Positions 22,575 through 43,053 are shown, counted from the first letter of the stretch. The stretch: DNA of 64,000 bases from Halomonas elongata DSM 2581 (GCF_000196875.2 NC_014532.2:248001-312000); one strand, 5' to 3'. Numbers and translations are program-made. The notes: generated by a model not told the origin, from the sequence alone.

Positions 22575-22949
22575 ATGGCACTGACCAAAGAAGACATCAT
22601 CAACGCCGTCGCCGACATGTCCGTGATGGAAGTCGCCGAGCTGATCGAGGCGATGGAAGAGAAGTTCGGCGTGTCCGCCGCTGCTGCCGTCGTGGCCGGC
22701 CCGGGCGCTGGTGGTGAAGGCGAAGCCGCTGAAGAACAGACCGAATTCGACCTGGTGCTGACCGGCGCTGGCGACAAGAAGGTCAACGTCATCAAGGCCG
22801 TCCGCGAGATCACCGGCCTGGGCCTGAAGGAAGCCAAGGGCGCCGTCGACGGCGTGCCGGCTACCCTGAAGGAAGGCATGTCCAAGGAAGATGCCGAAGA
22901 AGCCAAGACCAAGCTGGAAGAAGCCGGCGCGTCCGTGGAGCTCAAGTAA
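22575..22949 (+). CDS. rplL: 50S ribosomal protein L7/L12
   Basis: A 124-residue acidic protein with an N-terminal dimerisation domain, an Ala/Gly hinge (about residues 37-55) and the C-terminal factor-binding domain with [20 protein letters not shown]. It recruits translational GTPases. The ATG at 22575 follows AGGA; an in-frame GTG two codons earlier is less well placed. Codon use is strongly biased, as expected of a highly expressed gene. Confidence 0.97.
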   Translation: MALTKEDIINAVADMSVMEVAELIEAMEEKFGVSAAAAVVAGPGAGGEGEAAEEQTEFDLVLTGAGDKKVNVIKAVREITGLGLKEAKGAVDGVPATLKEGMSKEDAEEAKTKLEEAGASVELK

Positions 22950-22989
22950 CTCTTGTGCCTATGGCTTCACGCGCGGCGTAAGCTTGTAC

Positions 22990-23023
22990 GGCTGGTGGCG
23001 GTACACCCGCTGCCGGCCTTTTT
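22990..23023 (+). terminator. rplL-rpoB attenuator
   Basis: GGCTGGTGGCGG pairs with CCGCTGCCGGCC through 12 pairs, three of them G-U, around a TACAC loop, followed by TTTTT. This is the position of the E. coli attenuator that lets only part of the ribosomal transcripts continue into rpoBC. The 233-bp gap also leaves room for an RNase III site, which I cannot define. Confidence 0.8.
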
Positions 23024-23182
23024 CTGTTGTCGCTAGCCGGTAGCCCTTAGGGGCACCGGTTGGCCGAATTCCGATGGCGAGCCTCTTCCGGGGGCTCGCC
23101 GTCAGCGCCTGACGGAGCCGACCCCCGTCGGGTGGCGCCGACACGCATCGGTCACCCATGGTGAACAAGCTGGGGAATACAG

Positions 23183-27262
<4,080 letters not shown>

Positions 27263-27348
27263 GGCTGCCGTAACGGCGCTTCGCAGTATGACGGTCCGCG
27301 GGGGCGTGCGCGCCCCCGCCCATGACAACTCCGCAACGGAGCCGACCC

Positions 27349-31566
<4,218 letters not shown>

Positions 31567-31577
31567 TGCAACCTCCG

Positions 31578-31606
31578 GCGTGGCGCCCGTGTGACGGGCG
31601 CCACGC
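31578..31606 (+). terminator. Perfect hairpin after rpoC, probable terminator or attenuator
   Basis: GCGTGGCGCCCGT and ACGGGCGCCACGC form a perfect 13-bp stem around GTG, 11 bases after the rpoC stop. No T-run follows; instead the str promoter -35 box begins at the next base. It may stabilise the rpoC 3' end, limit readthrough, or both. Confidence 0.6.
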
Positions 31607-31636
31607 TTGACGTACAGTGGCATCAGCCATTAGAAT
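31607..31636 (+). promoter_or_regulatory. Promoter of the str operon
   Basis: TTGACG and TAGAAT with an 18-bp spacer, directly after the rpoC hairpin and about 110 bp before rpsL. A GC-rich discriminator (GCGCAGCC) follows. Confidence 0.65.
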
Positions 31637-31745
31637 GCGCAGCCTTTAACAGTGGGGCGGGTGCGCTCGCACCATTGGTAAAGTGCGCAAGACAGGAAGC
31701 GAACGGCTACTCGCTTCCGCCAAGGCAACCCATTTGGAGCAATAA

Positions 31746-32120
31746 ATGGCAACGATCAATCAGCTCGTGCGCAAGCCGCGCAAGCGTCAGGCCGCCAAGA
31801 GCGACGTGCCGGCGCTGCAGGCTTGCCCGCAGAAGCGTGGTGTCTGCACCCGCGTCTACACTACCACCCCGAAGAAGCCGAACTCGGCCCTGCGTAAGGT
31901 TTGCCGTGTGCGCCTGACCAATGGCTATGAAGTGGCTTCCTATATCGGCGGTGAAGGCCACAACCTCCAGGAGCACTCCGTGGTCCTGATTCGTGGCGGC
32001 CGGGTCAAGGACCTTCCGGGTGTCCGTTATCACACCGTTCGCGGTGCCCTGGATACCTCCGGCGTTCAGAATCGTAAGCAGGGCCGTTCCAAGTACGGCA
32101 CCAAGCGTCCGAAGGCCTGA
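31746..32120 (+). CDS. rpsL: 30S ribosomal protein S12
   Basis: A 124-residue decoding-centre protein. Both streptomycin-related regions are wild type: [12 protein letters not shown] and [24 protein letters not shown] precedes the ATG. It is first in the str operon rpsL-rpsG-fusA-tuf. Confidence 0.99.
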   Translation: MATINQLVRKPRKRQAAKSDVPALQACPQKRGVCTRVYTTTPKKPNSALRKVCRVRLTNGYEVASYIGGEGHNLQEHSVVLIRGGRVKDLPGVRYHTVRGALDTSGVQNRKQGRSKYGTKRPKA

Positions 32121-32245
32121 TCCAGGCGTTCGACGCAGCGGCTACGGCCACCGAAATATCACTAGTCACGGTCTGATAAGAGTAAGGTCGAGCGCCATGG
32201 GCAGTCTCGGGTTTACCTGAAGGACCCTTCGAACGAGGGCTTATC

Positions 32246-32716
32246 ATGCCTAGAAGAAGAGTTGCGGCCAAGCGCGAGATCCTGCCGGATCCGAAGTTCG
32301 GAAGCGAGCGCCTGGCGAAGTTCATGAACCACCTGATGATCAGCGGCAAGAAGTCCGTAGCTGAGCGTATCGTCTATGGTGCGCTGGACAGGGTTGCCGA
32401 GCGTAGCAAGGAAGAGCCGCTGGAGATCTTCGACAAGGCGCTGGAAACCATCCAGCCCATGGTCGAGGTCAAGTCTCGCCGTGTCGGCGGGGCGACTTAT
32501 CAGGTGCCGGTCGAAGTGCGCCCGTCCCGCCGTCAGGCGCTGGCTATGCGCTGGATGGTGGATGCCGCTCGCCGTCGTGGCGAGAAGACCATGGTACAGC
32601 GTCTGGCTGGCGAGATGCTGGATGCCGCGGAAGGCAAGGGTTCGGCCGTCAAGAAGCGTGAAGACGTGCATCGCATGGCGGAGGCCAACAAGGCCTTCTC
32701 TCACTATCGGTTCTAA
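32246..32716 (+). CDS. rpsG: 30S ribosomal protein S7
   Basis: A 156-residue protein starting [20 protein letters not shown]. It binds the 3' major domain of 16S rRNA, organises the head and, in E. coli, represses the str operon by binding the rpsL-rpsG spacer. Here that spacer is 125 bp and could hold a similar site, which I could not identify by eye. Confidence 0.98.
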   Translation: MPRRRVAAKREILPDPKFGSERLAKFMNHLMISGKKSVAERIVYGALDRVAERSKEEPLEIFDKALETIQPMVEVKSRRVGGATYQVPVEVRPSRRQALAMRWMVDAARRRGEKTMVQRLAGEMLDAAEGKGSAVKKREDVHRMAEANKAFSHYRF

Positions 32717-32761
32717 GTGCAGCGCTTCTAAACCGCATCGCCAACCAACGGGAGTTACATC

Positions 32762-34882
32762 GTGGCTCGCAAGACTCCGCTCAAGCGTTACCGCAACATC
32801 GGTATCGTAGCCCACGTCGACGCCGGTAAGACGACCACTACCGAGCGTATCCTGTTCTACACCGGCCTTTCTCACAAGGTTGGTGAGGTCCATGATGGCG
32901 CCGCTACCATGGACTGGATGCAGCAGGAGCAGGAGCGTGGTATCACCATCACCTCCGCGGCGACCACCTGCTTCTGGCAGGGCATGGACAAGCAGTTCGA
33001 TGAGCACCGCATCAACATCATCGATACCCCGGGACACGTCGACTTCACCATCGAGGTGGAACGTTCCCTGCGCGTGCTCGACGGCGCGGTCGTGGTGCTG
33101 TGCGGCAGCTCCGGCGTGCAGCCTCAGACCGAGACTGTCTGGCGCCAGGCCAACAAGTACGAAGTGCCGCGCATGGTGTTCGTCAACAAGATGGACCGCG
33201 CCGGCGCCGACTACTTCATGGTGATCGACCAGCTCAAGAGCAAGCTGGGCGCCAATGTCGTGCCGATCCAGATCAACTGGGGCGCCGAGGACAACTTCAA
33301 GGGCGTTATCGACCTCATCCGCATGAAGGCCATCCAGTGGGATGAAGACAACTTCGGGATGAACTACGAGTTGGTCGACATTCCGGCCGACCTGGAAGAG
33401 ACCGCTCAGAAGTATCGCGAGCAGATGGTCGAGTCTGCCGCTGAAGCGTCCGAAGAGTTGATGGACAAGTACCTCGAGGAAGGCGACCTTTCCGAGGAAG
33501 ACATCAAGGCCGGCCTGCGTCGTCGTACCCTCGACAACGAGATCGTGCTGGTCACCTGTGGCTCCGCGTTCAAGAACAAGGGCGTGCAGGCGGTTCTGGA
33601 CGGCGTGATCGAGTACATGCCGTCTCCGACCGAGGTCAAGGCCATCGAAGGTGAGCTGGACGACAAGGACGGCACTGTCGCGACCCGTGAGGCCGACGAC
33701 AACGCCCCCTTCGCTGCTCTGGCCTTCAAGATCGCCACCGACCCCTTCGTCGGTACCCTGACCTTCATCCGCGTCTACTCCGGCGTGCTGAAGTCGGGCG
33801 ACAGCGTCTACAACTCCGTCAAGGAGAAGAAGGAGCGTGTCGGCCGTATCGTGCAGATGCACTCCAACTCCCGCGAGGAGATCAAGGAAGTGCTGGCCGG
33901 CGATATCGCCGCCTGCATCGGGCTCAAGGACGTCACTACCGGTGACACCCTGTGCGACCTGAACGACAAGATCGTGCTGGAGCGCATGGAGTTCCCGGAT
34001 CCGGTGATCTCCGTGGCTGTCGAGCCGAAGTCCAAGCCCGACCAGGAGAAGATGGGTACTGCACTGGGCAAGCTGGCCCAGGAAGATCCGTCCTTCCAGG
34101 TCAAGACCGACGAAGAGACCGGACAGACCATCATCTCCGGGATGGGCGAGCTTCACCTGGACATCATCGTTGACCGCCTGCGTCGCGAGTTCAAGGTGGA
34201 TGCCAACATCGGCAAGCCGCAGGTGGCCTACCGCGAGACCATTCGCAAGAGTGTCGAGCAGGAAGGCAAGTTCGTCCGTCAGTCCGGTGGTCGCGGCCAG
34301 TACGGCCATGTGCACCTGCGCATCGAGCCGTTGACGGCCGAAGACAAGGGCGACGACGAAGACATGCACTTCAAGTTCGCTTCTGAAATCGTCGGCGGCG
34401 TGGTTCCGAAGGAATACGTGCCCGCTGTCGAGAAGGGGGCCTATGAGCAGCTCCAGAACGGTGTCATCGCGGGCTACCCGATGATTGACGTCAAGGTTAC
34501 GCTGTTCGACGGTTCCTACCATGACGTGGACTCGAACGAGACCGCGTTCAAGGTCGCCTCTTCCATGGCGATCAAGGAAGGCGCACCCAAGGCCAAGGCC
34601 GTGCTGCTCGAGCCGGTGATGAAGGTCGAAGTCGTGACACCCGAGGAGTTCATGGGGGATGTCATGGGCGACCTGAACCGTCGCCGAGGCCTGGTCCAGG
34701 GGATGGATGACACGCCCGCCGGGAAGGTCATTCGTGCCACCGTTCCGCTGGCTGAGATGTTCGGTTACGCGACCGATCTGCGCTCTCAAAGCCAGGGCCG
34801 CGCAAGCTACACCATGGAGTTTGCGGATTACGAAGAGGCGCCGTCCAGCGTCGTTGAAGCCGTCATCAATCAGAACGGTTAA
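32762..34882 (+). CDS. fusA: Elongation factor G
   Basis: A 706-residue translocase GTPase (E. coli 704). G1 is [13 protein letters not shown], the switch I and II regions include [11 protein letters not shown] and DTPGHVDFT, and NKMD gives nucleotide specificity. The start is GTG at 32762 with GGGAG upstream; the second codon gives [13 protein letters not shown] as in other gammaproteobacteria. It catalyses tRNA-mRNA translocation and, with RRF, ribosome recycling. Confidence 0.99.
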   Translation: MARKTPLKRYRNIGIVAHVDAGKTTTTERILFYTGLSHKVGEVHDGAATMDWMQQEQERGITITSAATTCFWQGMDKQFDEHRINIIDTPGHVDFTIEVERSLRVLDGAVVVLCGSSGVQPQTETVWRQANKYEVPRMVFVNKMDRAGADYFMVIDQLKSKLGANVVPIQINWGAEDNFKGVIDLIRMKAIQWDEDNFGMNYELVDIPADLEETAQKYREQMVESAAEASEELMDKYLEEGDLSEEDIKAGLRRRTLDNEIVLVTCGSAFKNKGVQAVLDGVIEYMPSPTEVKAIEGELDDKDGTVATREADDNAPFAALAFKIATDPFVGTLTFIRVYSGVLKSGDSVYNSVKEKKERVGRIVQMHSNSREEIKEVLAGDIAACIGLKDVTTGDTLCDLNDKIVLERMEFPDPVISVAVEPKSKPDQEKMGTALGKLAQEDPSFQVKTDEETGQTIISGMGELHLDIIVDRLRREFKVDANIGKPQVAYRETIRKSVEQEGKFVRQSGGRGQYGHVHLRIEPLTAEDKGDDEDMHFKFASEIVGGVVPKEYVPAVEKGAYEQLQNGVIAGYPMIDVKVTLFDGSYHDVDSNETAFKVASSMAIKEGAPKAKAVLLEPVMKVEVVTPEEFMGDVMGDLNRRRGLVQGMDDTPAGKVIRATVPLAEMFGYATDLRSQSQGRASYTMEFADYEEAPSSVVEAVINQNG

Positions 34883-34911
34883 CCGTTAGCTAACGTAAAG
34901 AGGTCATAGCA

Positions 34912-36105
<1,194 letters not shown>

Positions 36106-36129
36106 GCGATACAGCGACTCGAGCGATCG

Positions 36130-36157
36130 AAGGGGGCTCCGCAAGGAGCCCCCTTTC
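36130..36157 (+). terminator. Intrinsic terminator of the str operon
   Basis: AAGGGGGCTCC pairs perfectly with GGAGCCCCCTT around GCAA, with a short T-run after it. It lies 25 bases after the tuf stop and 20 bases before the S10 promoter. Confidence 0.8.
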
Positions 36158-36176
36158 TGCGCACCGTGATGAGGGT

Positions 36177-36205
36177 TTGACTCTCGTTATCGGTGCGCCT
36201 ATAAT
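36177..36205 (+). promoter_or_regulatory. Promoter of the S10 operon
   Basis: TTGACT and a perfect TATAAT with a 17-bp spacer. Only about 60 nt separate the predicted start site from rpsJ, so the long L4-regulated leader of E. coli is not present upstream of rpsJ. Confidence 0.85.
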
Positions 36206-36269
36206 GCGCATCCTTTGAATGCGTGGGTTGACGGCTCGCGCCGTCAAGATCCATTGGAGTTTAGGGCAA

Positions 36270-36581
36270 ATGCAGAACCAGAAGATTCGCATTCGGTTGA
36301 AGGCTTTCGACCATCGCCTGATCGACCAGTCCGCTGCGGAGATCGTGGATACCGCCAAGCGTACTGGCGCCCAGGTCCGGGGTCCGATCCCTCTGCCGAC
36401 CAATCGCGAGCGCTATACCGTGCTGATCTCTCCGCACGTGAACAAGGATGCTCGTGATCAGTACGAAATTCGTACGCACAAGCGCGTGCTCGATATCGTC
36501 GAGCCGACCGAGAAAACCGTTGACGCTCTGATGAAGCTCGACCTCGCCGCTGGCGTGGACGTGCAGATCAAGCTCGACTGA
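36270..36581 (+). CDS. rpsJ: 30S ribosomal protein S10
   Basis: A 103-residue protein, [19 protein letters not shown] onward, identical in length to E. coli S10 (NusE). It works in the 30S head, joins NusB at rRNA boxA and contacts NusG. The start at 36270 follows GGAG; 17 upstream in-frame residues are not part of the family. A 156-bp gap separates it from rplC, which is unusually long. Confidence 0.98.
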   Translation: MQNQKIRIRLKAFDHRLIDQSAAEIVDTAKRTGAQVRGPIPLPTNRERYTVLISPHVNKDARDQYEIRTHKRVLDIVEPTEKTVDALMKLDLAAGVDVQIKLD

Positions 36582-36737
36582 TACCACACTAGACACTCGC
36601 GGCCCAGCGTCCCTCACGCGATTCACCGAGGTTCAGCAGCCGCCACGCCGGGATGGCGTCATACAACGTGCTAGTGGAATGCTCTGGAAAGGGCAGCCAT
36701 AGCGGGTGATAGCCCCGTACACTAAAGGAGACTAAGC

Positions 36738-37376
36738 ATGACTATCGGTTTGGTCGGTAAGAAGGCCGGGATGACCCGTGTCTTTACCGAAGACGGTGCC
36801 TCCGTGCCCGTGACCGTTATCGAGGTTGAGCCCAACCGCGTGACACGCGTGAAGTCCGTCGAGTCCGACGGTTACGCTGCGGTTCAGGTTACAACCGGCT
36901 CCCGCAAGGCCAAGCATCTGTCGAAAGCCCAGGCTGGGGAATTCGCCAAGGCAGGTGTCGAGGCTGGTCGTTCGCTGATGGAGTTCCGCCTGGACGAAGG
37001 CGCCGAGGCTCCGGAAGTGGGCGGCGAACTCACCGTATCCCTCTTCGAAGCTGGTCAGCGTGTCGACGTGACCGGTACCTCCAAGGGTAAAGGTTATCAA
37101 GGCGCCGTGAAGCGCTGGAATTTCCGTACCCAGGACAACAGCCACGGTAACTCCCTCGCCCACCGTGCGCCGGGTTCTATCGGCATGTGCCAGACCCCGG
37201 GTCGCGTATTCAAGGGCAAGAAGATGGCCGGTCAGATGGGCAACGCCCGTTGCACCGTGCAGACCCTGGAAGTCGTCCGTGTCGATGCCGAGCGCAACCT
37301 GCTGCTGATCAAGGGTGCCGTTCCTGGTGCCACCGGCAGCGATGTCATCGTGCGCAGCGCCGTCAAAGCAGGCTGA
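36738..37376 (+). CDS. rplC: 50S ribosomal protein L3
   Basis: A 212-residue protein starting [20 protein letters not shown], with the tip loop near the peptidyl transferase centre containing [23 protein letters not shown] is well placed before the ATG. It initiates 23S rRNA assembly. rplD follows after 13 bp. Confidence 0.98.
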   Translation: MTIGLVGKKAGMTRVFTEDGASVPVTVIEVEPNRVTRVKSVESDGYAAVQVTTGSRKAKHLSKAQAGEFAKAGVEAGRSLMEFRLDEGAEAPEVGGELTVSLFEAGQRVDVTGTSKGKGYQGAVKRWNFRTQDNSHGNSLAHRAPGSIGMCQTPGRVFKGKKMAGQMGNARCTVQTLEVVRVDAERNLLLIKGAVPGATGSDVIVRSAVKAG

Positions 37377-37389
37377 GGGGAGTTAACCG

Positions 37390-37998
37390 ATGAATTTGAA
37401 TCTCGCAGGCGCCGGTGCCGGCACCGTCGAAGTGTCCGACGCCACCTTCGCCAAAGACTTCAATGAAGCGCTCGTGCATCAGGTCGTCACCGCCTATCTG
37501 GCCGGTGGTCGTCAGGGTACCCGTGCCCAGAAGAACCGTTCCGACGTGCGTGGCGGCGGCAAGAAGCCGTGGCGCCAGAAGGGCACCGGTCGCGCCCGCG
37601 CCGGTACCATCCGTTCGCCGATCTGGCGTGCCGGTGGTGTGACCTTCGCGGCCCGTCCGCAGGATCACTCGCAGAAGGTCAACCGCAAGATGTATCGCGC
37701 GGCCATGCGTTCGATCCTGTCCGAGCTGGTTCGCCAGGAGCGCCTGGTGGCCGTCGATGCCTTCGGCGTCGAGAGCCCGAAGACCAAGCAGCTGGCTGCC
37801 AAGCTCGGCGAGCTGGGTCTGGAAAAGGTGCTGATCGTCACCGAAGAGGTTGACGAAAACCTCTACCTCGCCGCCCGCAACATTCCCAATGTGGATGTCG
37901 TGGACGTCGCCGCCGCCGACCCGGTGAGCCTGGTTGCCTTCGACAAGGTGCTGGTCACCGTCTCCGCTCTGCGCAAATTCGAGGAGAAGCTGGCATGA
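37390..37998 (+). CDS. rplD: 50S ribosomal protein L4
   Basis: A 202-residue protein with the exit-tunnel loop [20 protein letters not shown]. In E. coli free L4 represses the S10 operon at transcription and translation. Its stop overlaps the rplW start by 4 bp (ATGA). Confidence 0.98.
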   Translation: MNLNLAGAGAGTVEVSDATFAKDFNEALVHQVVTAYLAGGRQGTRAQKNRSDVRGGGKKPWRQKGTGRARAGTIRSPIWRAGGVTFAARPQDHSQKVNRKMYRAAMRSILSELVRQERLVAVDAFGVESPKTKQLAAKLGELGLEKVLIVTEEVDENLYLAARNIPNVDVVDVAAADPVSLVAFDKVLVTVSALRKFEEKLA

Positions 37999-38291
37999 AC
38001 CAGGAACGTGTATTCAAGGTGCTGCTGGGTCCGCACGTGACCGAGAAGGCCGCCATGGCCGCCGAGCGCAACCAGTACGTGTTCAAGGTGGCGGACGACG
38101 CGACCAAGCCCGAAATCAAGGTCGCCGTGCAGGAGCTGTTCGGCAAGAAAGTCGACCGTGTTCAGGTGCTGAACATCAAGGGCAAGACCAAGCGCAGCGC
38201 GAACGGGCTCGGTCAGCGCAAGGGTTATCGCAAGGCGTACGTGACACTGGCCGCCGGCGAAACGCTTGAAGACTTCTCTGGCGCCGAATAA
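37995..38291 (+). CDS. rplW: 50S ribosomal protein L23
   Basis: A 98-residue protein at the tunnel exit that docks trigger factor and SRP, with [11 protein letters not shown] at the N-terminus and the extended loop IKGKTKRS. The start overlaps rplD by 4 bp, so translation is coupled. Confidence 0.97.
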   Translation: MNQERVFKVLLGPHVTEKAAMAAERNQYVFKVADDATKPEIKVAVQELFGKKVDRVQVLNIKGKTKRSANGLGQRKGYRKAYVTLAAGETLEDFSGAE

Positions 38292-38308
38292 GGGCAGGAG
38301 TACGGATC

Positions 38309-39139
38309 ATGGCAATCGTCAAGACTAAACCCACATCCGCCGGTCGTCGCCACGTCGTCAAGATCGTCGGCGAGGAACTGTACAAGGGCCGCGCCTACGC
38401 GCCGTTGCTCGAGAAGCAGTCCAAGTCCGGTGGGCGTAACAACAACGGTCGCATCACCACCCGTCACACGGGCGGTGGCCACCGTCAGCATTATCGGATC
38501 ATCGATTTCAAGCGCACCAAGGATGGCGTTCCGGCCATCGTCGAGCGCCTGGAACACGATCCGAACCGCAGCGCCCATATCGCGCTGCTCAAGTACCTGG
38601 ACGGCGAGCGTCGCTACATCATCGCGCCGCGTGGCGTGAGTGCTGGTGATCGTCTCGAGTCCGGCGTGAATGCGCCGATCAAGAAGGGCAACACCCTGCC
38701 GCTGCGCAACATCCCGCTGGGTTCCACCGTGCATTGCATCGAGCTCAAGCCCGGCAAGGGTGCTCAGCTCGCTCGCAGCGCCGGTACCAGCGCGCAGCTG
38801 GTCGCTCGCGAAGGCAATTACGCCACCCTGCGTCTGCGCTCCGGCGAGATGCGCAAGGTGCTGGCCGAATGCCGTGCGACCCTGGGTGAAGTCAGTAACA
38901 CCGAGCACAGCCTGCGTCAGCTTGGCAAAGCCGGTGCGAAGCGCTGGAGAGGTGTGCGCCCGACGGTTCGCGGCGTGGCCATGAACCCGGTGGATCACCC
39001 GCATGGTGGTGGTGAAGGCCGCACCAGCGGTGGTCGTCATCCGGTGTCTCCGTGGGGTATTCCCACCAAGGGCCACAAGACCCGCAAGAACAAGCGCACC
39101 GATAAGCTGATCGTCCGTCGCCGCAAGGCCCGGAAGTAA
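38309..39139 (+). CDS. rplB: 50S ribosomal protein L2
   Basis: A 276-residue protein with the conserved histidine region [14 protein letters not shown] near the peptidyl transferase centre and a basic C-terminus. It contacts 23S domain IV and bridges the subunits. AGGAG precedes the ATG. Confidence 0.98.
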   Translation: MAIVKTKPTSAGRRHVVKIVGEELYKGRAYAPLLEKQSKSGGRNNNGRITTRHTGGGHRQHYRIIDFKRTKDGVPAIVERLEHDPNRSAHIALLKYLDGERRYIIAPRGVSAGDRLESGVNAPIKKGNTLPLRNIPLGSTVHCIELKPGKGAQLARSAGTSAQLVAREGNYATLRLRSGEMRKVLAECRATLGEVSNTEHSLRQLGKAGAKRWRGVRPTVRGVAMNPVDHPHGGGEGRTSGGRHPVSPWGIPTKGHKTRKNKRTDKLIVRRRKARK

Positions 39140-39172
39140 GATCCAACGCCAAGACATCAAGAGGTAACGGCT

Positions 39173-39448
39173 GTGCCACGTTCACTGAAGAAAGGTCCCT
39201 TTATTGACCTTCACCTGTTGAAGAAGGTTGAGGTTGCAGTGGAAAAGAACGACCGCAAACCGATCAAGACCTGGTCGCGTCGTTCGATGATCCTGCCCAA
39301 CATGGTCGGGCTCACCATTGCAGTCCATAACGGTCGCCAACACGTCCCGGTGCACGTCTCCGAGGAAATGGTTGGCCACAAGCTGGGCGAATTCGCTGCC
39401 ACCCGCACCTATCGCGGTCATGCGGCGGACAAGAAAGCCAAACGGTAA
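39173..39448 (+). CDS. rpsS: 30S ribosomal protein S19
   Basis: A 91-residue head protein, [17 protein letters not shown] onward, with [15 protein letters not shown]. It begins with GTG at 39173, preceded by AGAGG. It forms a complex with S13 in contact with the A-site tRNA. Confidence 0.97.
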   Translation: MPRSLKKGPFIDLHLLKKVEVAVEKNDRKPIKTWSRRSMILPNMVGLTIAVHNGRQHVPVHVSEEMVGHKLGEFAATRTYRGHAADKKAKR

Positions 39449-39466
39449 GCCGAGAGAGGATTAGAG

Positions 39467-39799
39467 ATGGAAGTCACAGCAAAGCTGCGTGGCGCTCGTT
39501 TATCCGCCCAGAAGGCCCGTTTGGTGGCTGACCAGGTGCGCGGTAAACCGGTCGCCGAGGCACTCGACCTGCTGACCTTCTCCCCGAAGAAGGCCTCCAA
39601 GCTGGTCAAGAAAGTGCTGCAGTCCGCCATCGCGAATGCGGAAGAAAACAACGGCATGGATATCGACGAGCTGCGTGTCTCGACCATCTGCGTCGATGAG
39701 GGCATGACGCTCAAGCGCATCCGGCCGCGGGCCAAGGGCCGTGCGGACCGTATCCTGAAGCGCACCTGCCACATCACCGTCAAGGTAGCCGAGAAGTAG
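39467..39799 (+). CDS. rplV: 50S ribosomal protein L22
   Basis: A 110-residue protein whose beta-hairpin reaches the exit tunnel (region [17 protein letters not shown]). Residues at the macrolide-relevant tip look ordinary. It is 18 bp after rpsS. Confidence 0.97.
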   Translation: MEVTAKLRGARLSAQKARLVADQVRGKPVAEALDLLTFSPKKASKLVKKVLQSAIANAEENNGMDIDELRVSTICVDEGMTLKRIRPRAKGRADRILKRTCHITVKVAEK

Positions 39800-39810
39800 G
39801 AGTCGACCAG

Positions 39811-40509
39811 ATGGGTCAGAAAGTCAATCCGACAGGCATCCGCCTGGGTATCGTCAAGGACCATACCTCGGTCTGGTATGCCGAGCGCGGCGCCTATGCC
39901 GACAAGCTGAACAATGACCTCGAAGTGCGTAGCTTCCTCGAGGAACGGCTGAAGAACGCTTCGGTGAGCAACATCATCATCGAGCGTCCGGCCAACAACG
40001 CCCGTATCACCATCCATACCGCACGTCCGGGGATTGTGATCGGCAAGAAGGGCGAGGACGTCGACAAGCTTCGTCGTGACCTTTCCCAGATGATGGGCGT
40101 GCCGGTGCACGTCAACATCGAGGAAGTCCGCAAGCCGGAACTCGATGCCAAGCTCGTCGCGCAGAACATTGCCGGCCAGCTCGAGCGTCGCGTGATGTTC
40201 CGTCGTGCCATGAAGCGCTCCGTCCAGAACGCCATGCGCCTGGGCGCCGGCGGTATCAAGGTGCAGCTCTCCGGCCGTCTCGGCGGTGCGGAAATCGCCC
40301 GTACCGAGTGGTACCGCGAGGGTCGTGTGCCGCTGCATACCCTGCGTGCGGACATCGACTTCGCCACCTACGAAGCCAAGACCACCTACGGCATCATCGG
40401 TGTCAAGGTCTGGATCTTCAAAGGTGAAATCCTCGGGGGCATCGAGGAGGTCCGCGCCAAGGCCAAGCAGTCGCAAGGCGCGCCCTCTAAGAAGAAAGGT
40501 TCCAAGTAA
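39811..40509 (+). CDS. rpsC: 30S ribosomal protein S3
   Basis: A 232-residue protein (E. coli 233), [18 protein letters not shown] onward, with a KH domain ([17 protein letters not shown]) at the mRNA entry channel, where it aids helicase activity. It is 11 bp after rplV. Confidence 0.98.
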   Translation: MGQKVNPTGIRLGIVKDHTSVWYAERGAYADKLNNDLEVRSFLEERLKNASVSNIIIERPANNARITIHTARPGIVIGKKGEDVDKLRRDLSQMMGVPVHVNIEEVRKPELDAKLVAQNIAGQLERRVMFRRAMKRSVQNAMRLGAGGIKVQLSGRLGGAEIARTEWYREGRVPLHTLRADIDFATYEAKTTYGIIGVKVWIFKGEILGGIEEVRAKAKQSQGAPSKKKGSK

Positions 40510-40524
40510 GGGGAGAGCGAACCG

Positions 40525-40938
40525 ATGTTACAACCCAAGCGTCTCAAGTTCCGCAAGGTGCAGAAGGGCCGTAACCGCGGCCTCGCGCATCGCGGTAACA
40601 AGGTAAGCTTCGGCGAGTATGGCCTCAAGGCCACTGGTCGTGGCCGCGTCACCGCCCGTCAGATCGAGGCCGGTCGTCGTGCCATCACGCGTCACGTCAA
40701 GCGTGGCGGCAAGATCTGGATCCGGGTCTTCCCCGACAAGCCGATTTCCAAGAAGCCGTTGGAAGTCCGCATGGGTAAGGGTAAGGGCTCCGTCGAGTAC
40801 TGGGTCGCACAGATCCAGCCCGGCCGTGTCCTGTACGAGATCGAAGGCGTATCCGAGGAGCTGGCTCGCGAGGCATTCAGCCTGGCCGCACAGAAGTTCC
40901 CGGTCTCCACCACCTTTGTGAAACGGACGGTGATGTGA
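40525..40938 (+). CDS. rplP: 50S ribosomal protein L16
   Basis: A 137-residue protein starting [17 protein letters not shown], with [20 protein letters not shown] next to the peptidyl transferase centre and A-site tRNA. Its TGA overlaps the rpmC ATG by one base. Confidence 0.97.
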   Translation: MLQPKRLKFRKVQKGRNRGLAHRGNKVSFGEYGLKATGRGRVTARQIEAGRRAITRHVKRGGKIWIRVFPDKPISKKPLEVRMGKGKGSVEYWVAQIQPGRVLYEIEGVSEELAREAFSLAAQKFPVSTTFVKRTVM

Positions 40939-41129
40939 TGAAAGCCCAGGAAATTCGCGAGAAGTCAGCAGAACAGCTCCAGGAGCAGCTCTTCGAACTC
41001 CTCCGTGAGCAGTTCAACCTGCGCATGCAGAAGGCCACCGGCCAGCTGAGCCAGACTCATCTGCTCAAGCAGGTTCGTCGGGATATTGCCCGTGTGAAGA
41101 CTGTGCTCAACGAGAAGGCAGGTGTCTGA
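40938..41129 (+). CDS. rpmC: 50S ribosomal protein L29
   Basis: A 63-residue, two-helix protein ([18 protein letters not shown]), identical in length to E. coli L29. The ATG at 40938 is chosen because it forms a TGATG junction with rplP; a GTG one codon earlier is possible. It sits near L23 at the tunnel exit. Confidence 0.95.
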   Translation: MKAQEIREKSAEQLQEQLFELLREQFNLRMQKATGQLSQTHLLKQVRRDIARVKTVLNEKAGV

Positions 41130-41130
41130 G

Positions 41131-41391
41131 ATGGCCGAAGCAAAGAAAGCCCGTACGCTCACCGGTAAGGTGGTGAGCGACAAGATGGACAAGTCCATCG
41201 TCGTCATGATCGAGCGTCGTGAGCGCCACCCGATCTATGGCAAGTATGTCAAGCGCTCCACCAAGCTGCACGCCCACGACGCGACCAACCAGGCCAAGGC
41301 CGGTGACACGGTGTCCATCGAGGAGTGCCGTCCGCTGTCCAAGAACAAGTCTTGGACGCTGGTCGAAGTCGTCGAACAGGCCAAGGGTTGA
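41131..41391 (+). CDS. rpsQ: 30S ribosomal protein S17
   Basis: An 86-residue OB-fold protein (E. coli 84) with [15 protein letters not shown] and [18 protein letters not shown]. The ATG at 41131, one base after the rpmC stop, gives the family N-terminus AEAKKARTL. It ends the S10 operon block. Confidence 0.96.
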   Translation: MAEAKKARTLTGKVVSDKMDKSIVVMIERRERHPIYGKYVKRSTKLHAHDATNQAKAGDTVSIEECRPLSKNKSWTLVEVVEQAKG

Positions 41392-41443
41392 TCGGCTAAC
41401 GCCAGTCAAGCCTGCGCAGTCAGATTAGGTTTGGAGAAAACCG

Positions 41444-41815
41444 ATGATTCAGACTCAGACAATGCTGGATGTCGCCGACAACAGCGGGGCGCGCCGGGTG
41501 CAGTGCATCAAGGTGCTCGGTGGTTCACACCGCCGTTACGCCCGTGTCGGCGATATCATCAAGGTCACGGTGAAAGAAGCTATCCCGCGTGGCAGGGTCA
41601 AGAAAGGCCAGGTCCTCAAGGCGGTGGTGGTTCGCACCCGTAGTGGCGTCCGTCGTAACGACGGTTCGCTGATTCGCTTCGATGGAAATGCGGCGGTTTT
41701 GTTGAACAACATCAACGAACAGCCGGTTGGTACCCGGATCTTTGGGCCGGTGACCCGTGAACTTCGTACCGAGAAGTTCATGAAGATCATTTCCTTGGCG
41801 CCTGAAGTGCTGTAA
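41444..41815 (+). CDS. rplN: 50S ribosomal protein L14
   Basis: A 123-residue protein starting [19 protein letters not shown], the same length as E. coli L14. It lies on the subunit interface and is the target of RsfS. It is first in the spc gene block, 52 bp after rpsQ; no separate promoter is obvious. Confidence 0.98.
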   Translation: MIQTQTMLDVADNSGARRVQCIKVLGGSHRRYARVGDIIKVTVKEAIPRGRVKKGQVLKAVVVRTRSGVRRNDGSLIRFDGNAAVLLNNINEQPVGTRIFGPVTRELRTEKFMKIISLAPEVL

Positions 41816-41829
41816 GGAGCGAGGCGGAT

Positions 41830-42147
41830 ATGCAAAAGATCAAACGTGACGACCAAGTGATCGTCATCGCCGGCAAGGACAAGGGCAAGCGTGGCACGGT
41901 CAAGCGCGTCCTCAAGGACGACCGCTATGTCGTGTCCGGTGTGAACATGATCAAGCGTCACACCAAGCCCAATCCCATGGCGGGAAATCAGGGCGGTATC
42001 GTCGAGCGCGAGGCTCCGATTCACGCGTCCAACGTGGCCATCTTCAACCAGGAGACCGGTAAAGCGGATCGCGTCGGCTTCCAGGTTCAGGAAGACGGTA
42101 CCAAGGTACGTATCTACAAGTCGACGCAAGCGCAGATCGACGCTTAA
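41830..42147 (+). CDS. rplX: 50S ribosomal protein L24
   Basis: A 105-residue protein with a KOW motif ([20 protein letters not shown]) near the N-terminus. It is an assembly initiator that binds the 5' end of 23S rRNA. Confidence 0.97.
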   Translation: MQKIKRDDQVIVIAGKDKGKRGTVKRVLKDDRYVVSGVNMIKRHTKPNPMAGNQGGIVEREAPIHASNVAIFNQETGKADRVGFQVQEDGTKVRIYKSTQAQIDA

Positions 42148-42165
42148 CGCGAGTCGGGTAGCAAA

Positions 42166-42705
42166 ATGGCGAACTTGAAAGAACGTTATCAAAACGAGGT
42201 GGCGGCTCAGCTGCAAGAGCAGTTCAGCTACGCCAACGTGATGCAGGTGCCCCGGATCACCAAGGTGACTCTGAACATGGGCATCGGCGACGCGATCAGC
42301 GACAAAAAGCTGATCGACAACGCCATCGGCGACCTGGAGAAGCTGTCCGGTCAGAAGCCGCTGGTAACCAAGGCACGCAAGTCCATCGCGGGCTTCAAGG
42401 TGCGTGAAGGCTGGCCGATCGGGATCAAGGTGACCCTGCGCCGTGAGCGCATGTGGGACTTTCTCGATCGCCTGGTGAATATCGCGATCCCCCGCGTTCG
42501 TGACTTCCGTGGTCTCAACCCGAAGTCCTTCGACGGTCGTGGCAATTACTCCATGGGGGTGCGTGAGCAGATCATCTTCCCGGAGATCGAATATGATAAG
42601 ATCGATCGGATCCGTGGTCTGGATGTCACCATCACCACCACTGCCAACACCGATGAAGAAGGTCGTGCGCTGCTTGGCGCGCTGAACTTCCCGTTCAAGA
42701 AATAA
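42166..42705 (+). CDS. rplE: 50S ribosomal protein L5
   Basis: A 179-residue protein, [19 protein letters not shown] onward, with [20 protein letters not shown]. It binds 5S rRNA in the central protuberance and contacts P-site tRNA. Confidence 0.98.
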   Translation: MANLKERYQNEVAAQLQEQFSYANVMQVPRITKVTLNMGIGDAISDKKLIDNAIGDLEKLSGQKPLVTKARKSIAGFKVREGWPIGIKVTLRRERMWDFLDRLVNIAIPRVRDFRGLNPKSFDGRGNYSMGVREQIIFPEIEYDKIDRIRGLDVTITTTANTDEEGRALLGALNFPFKK

Positions 42706-42715
42706 GGGTGGGATC

Positions 42716-43021
42716 ATGGCAAAGAAAAGCATGGTAGAGCGTGAAGCGAAGCGCGCAAAGCTGGTGGAGAAGTTCTCCGCCAAGCGCGCTGAGCTCAAGG
42801 CGATTATCCAGGACGTGAACGCTTCCGACGAAGAGCGCTTCGACGCACAGCTCAAGTTGCAGCAGCTGCCGCGTGACTCCAGCCCGGTTCGCCAGCGCAA
42901 TCGCTGCCGCGTCACCGGTCGTCCGCACGGCTACTACAACAAGTTCGGTCTTGGCCGTAACAAGCTGCGTGAAGCCGCCATGCGTGGCGACGTGCCCGGA
43001 CTCAAGAAGTCCAGCTGGTAA
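42716..43021 (+). CDS. rpsN: 30S ribosomal protein S14 (zinc-free type)
   Basis: A 101-residue protein starting [12 protein letters not shown]. It has a single cysteine in [13 protein letters not shown] and no CxxC pairs, so it is the long, zinc-independent form usual in gammaproteobacteria. It binds late in 30S head assembly. Confidence 0.97.
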   Translation: MAKKSMVEREAKRAKLVEKFSAKRAELKAIIQDVNASDEERFDAQLKLQQLPRDSSPVRQRNRCRVTGRPHGYYNKFGLGRNKLREAAMRGDVPGLKKSSW

Positions 43022-43053
43022 CGCCACGTAGAATCATCAGGAGCGCAACGTAA

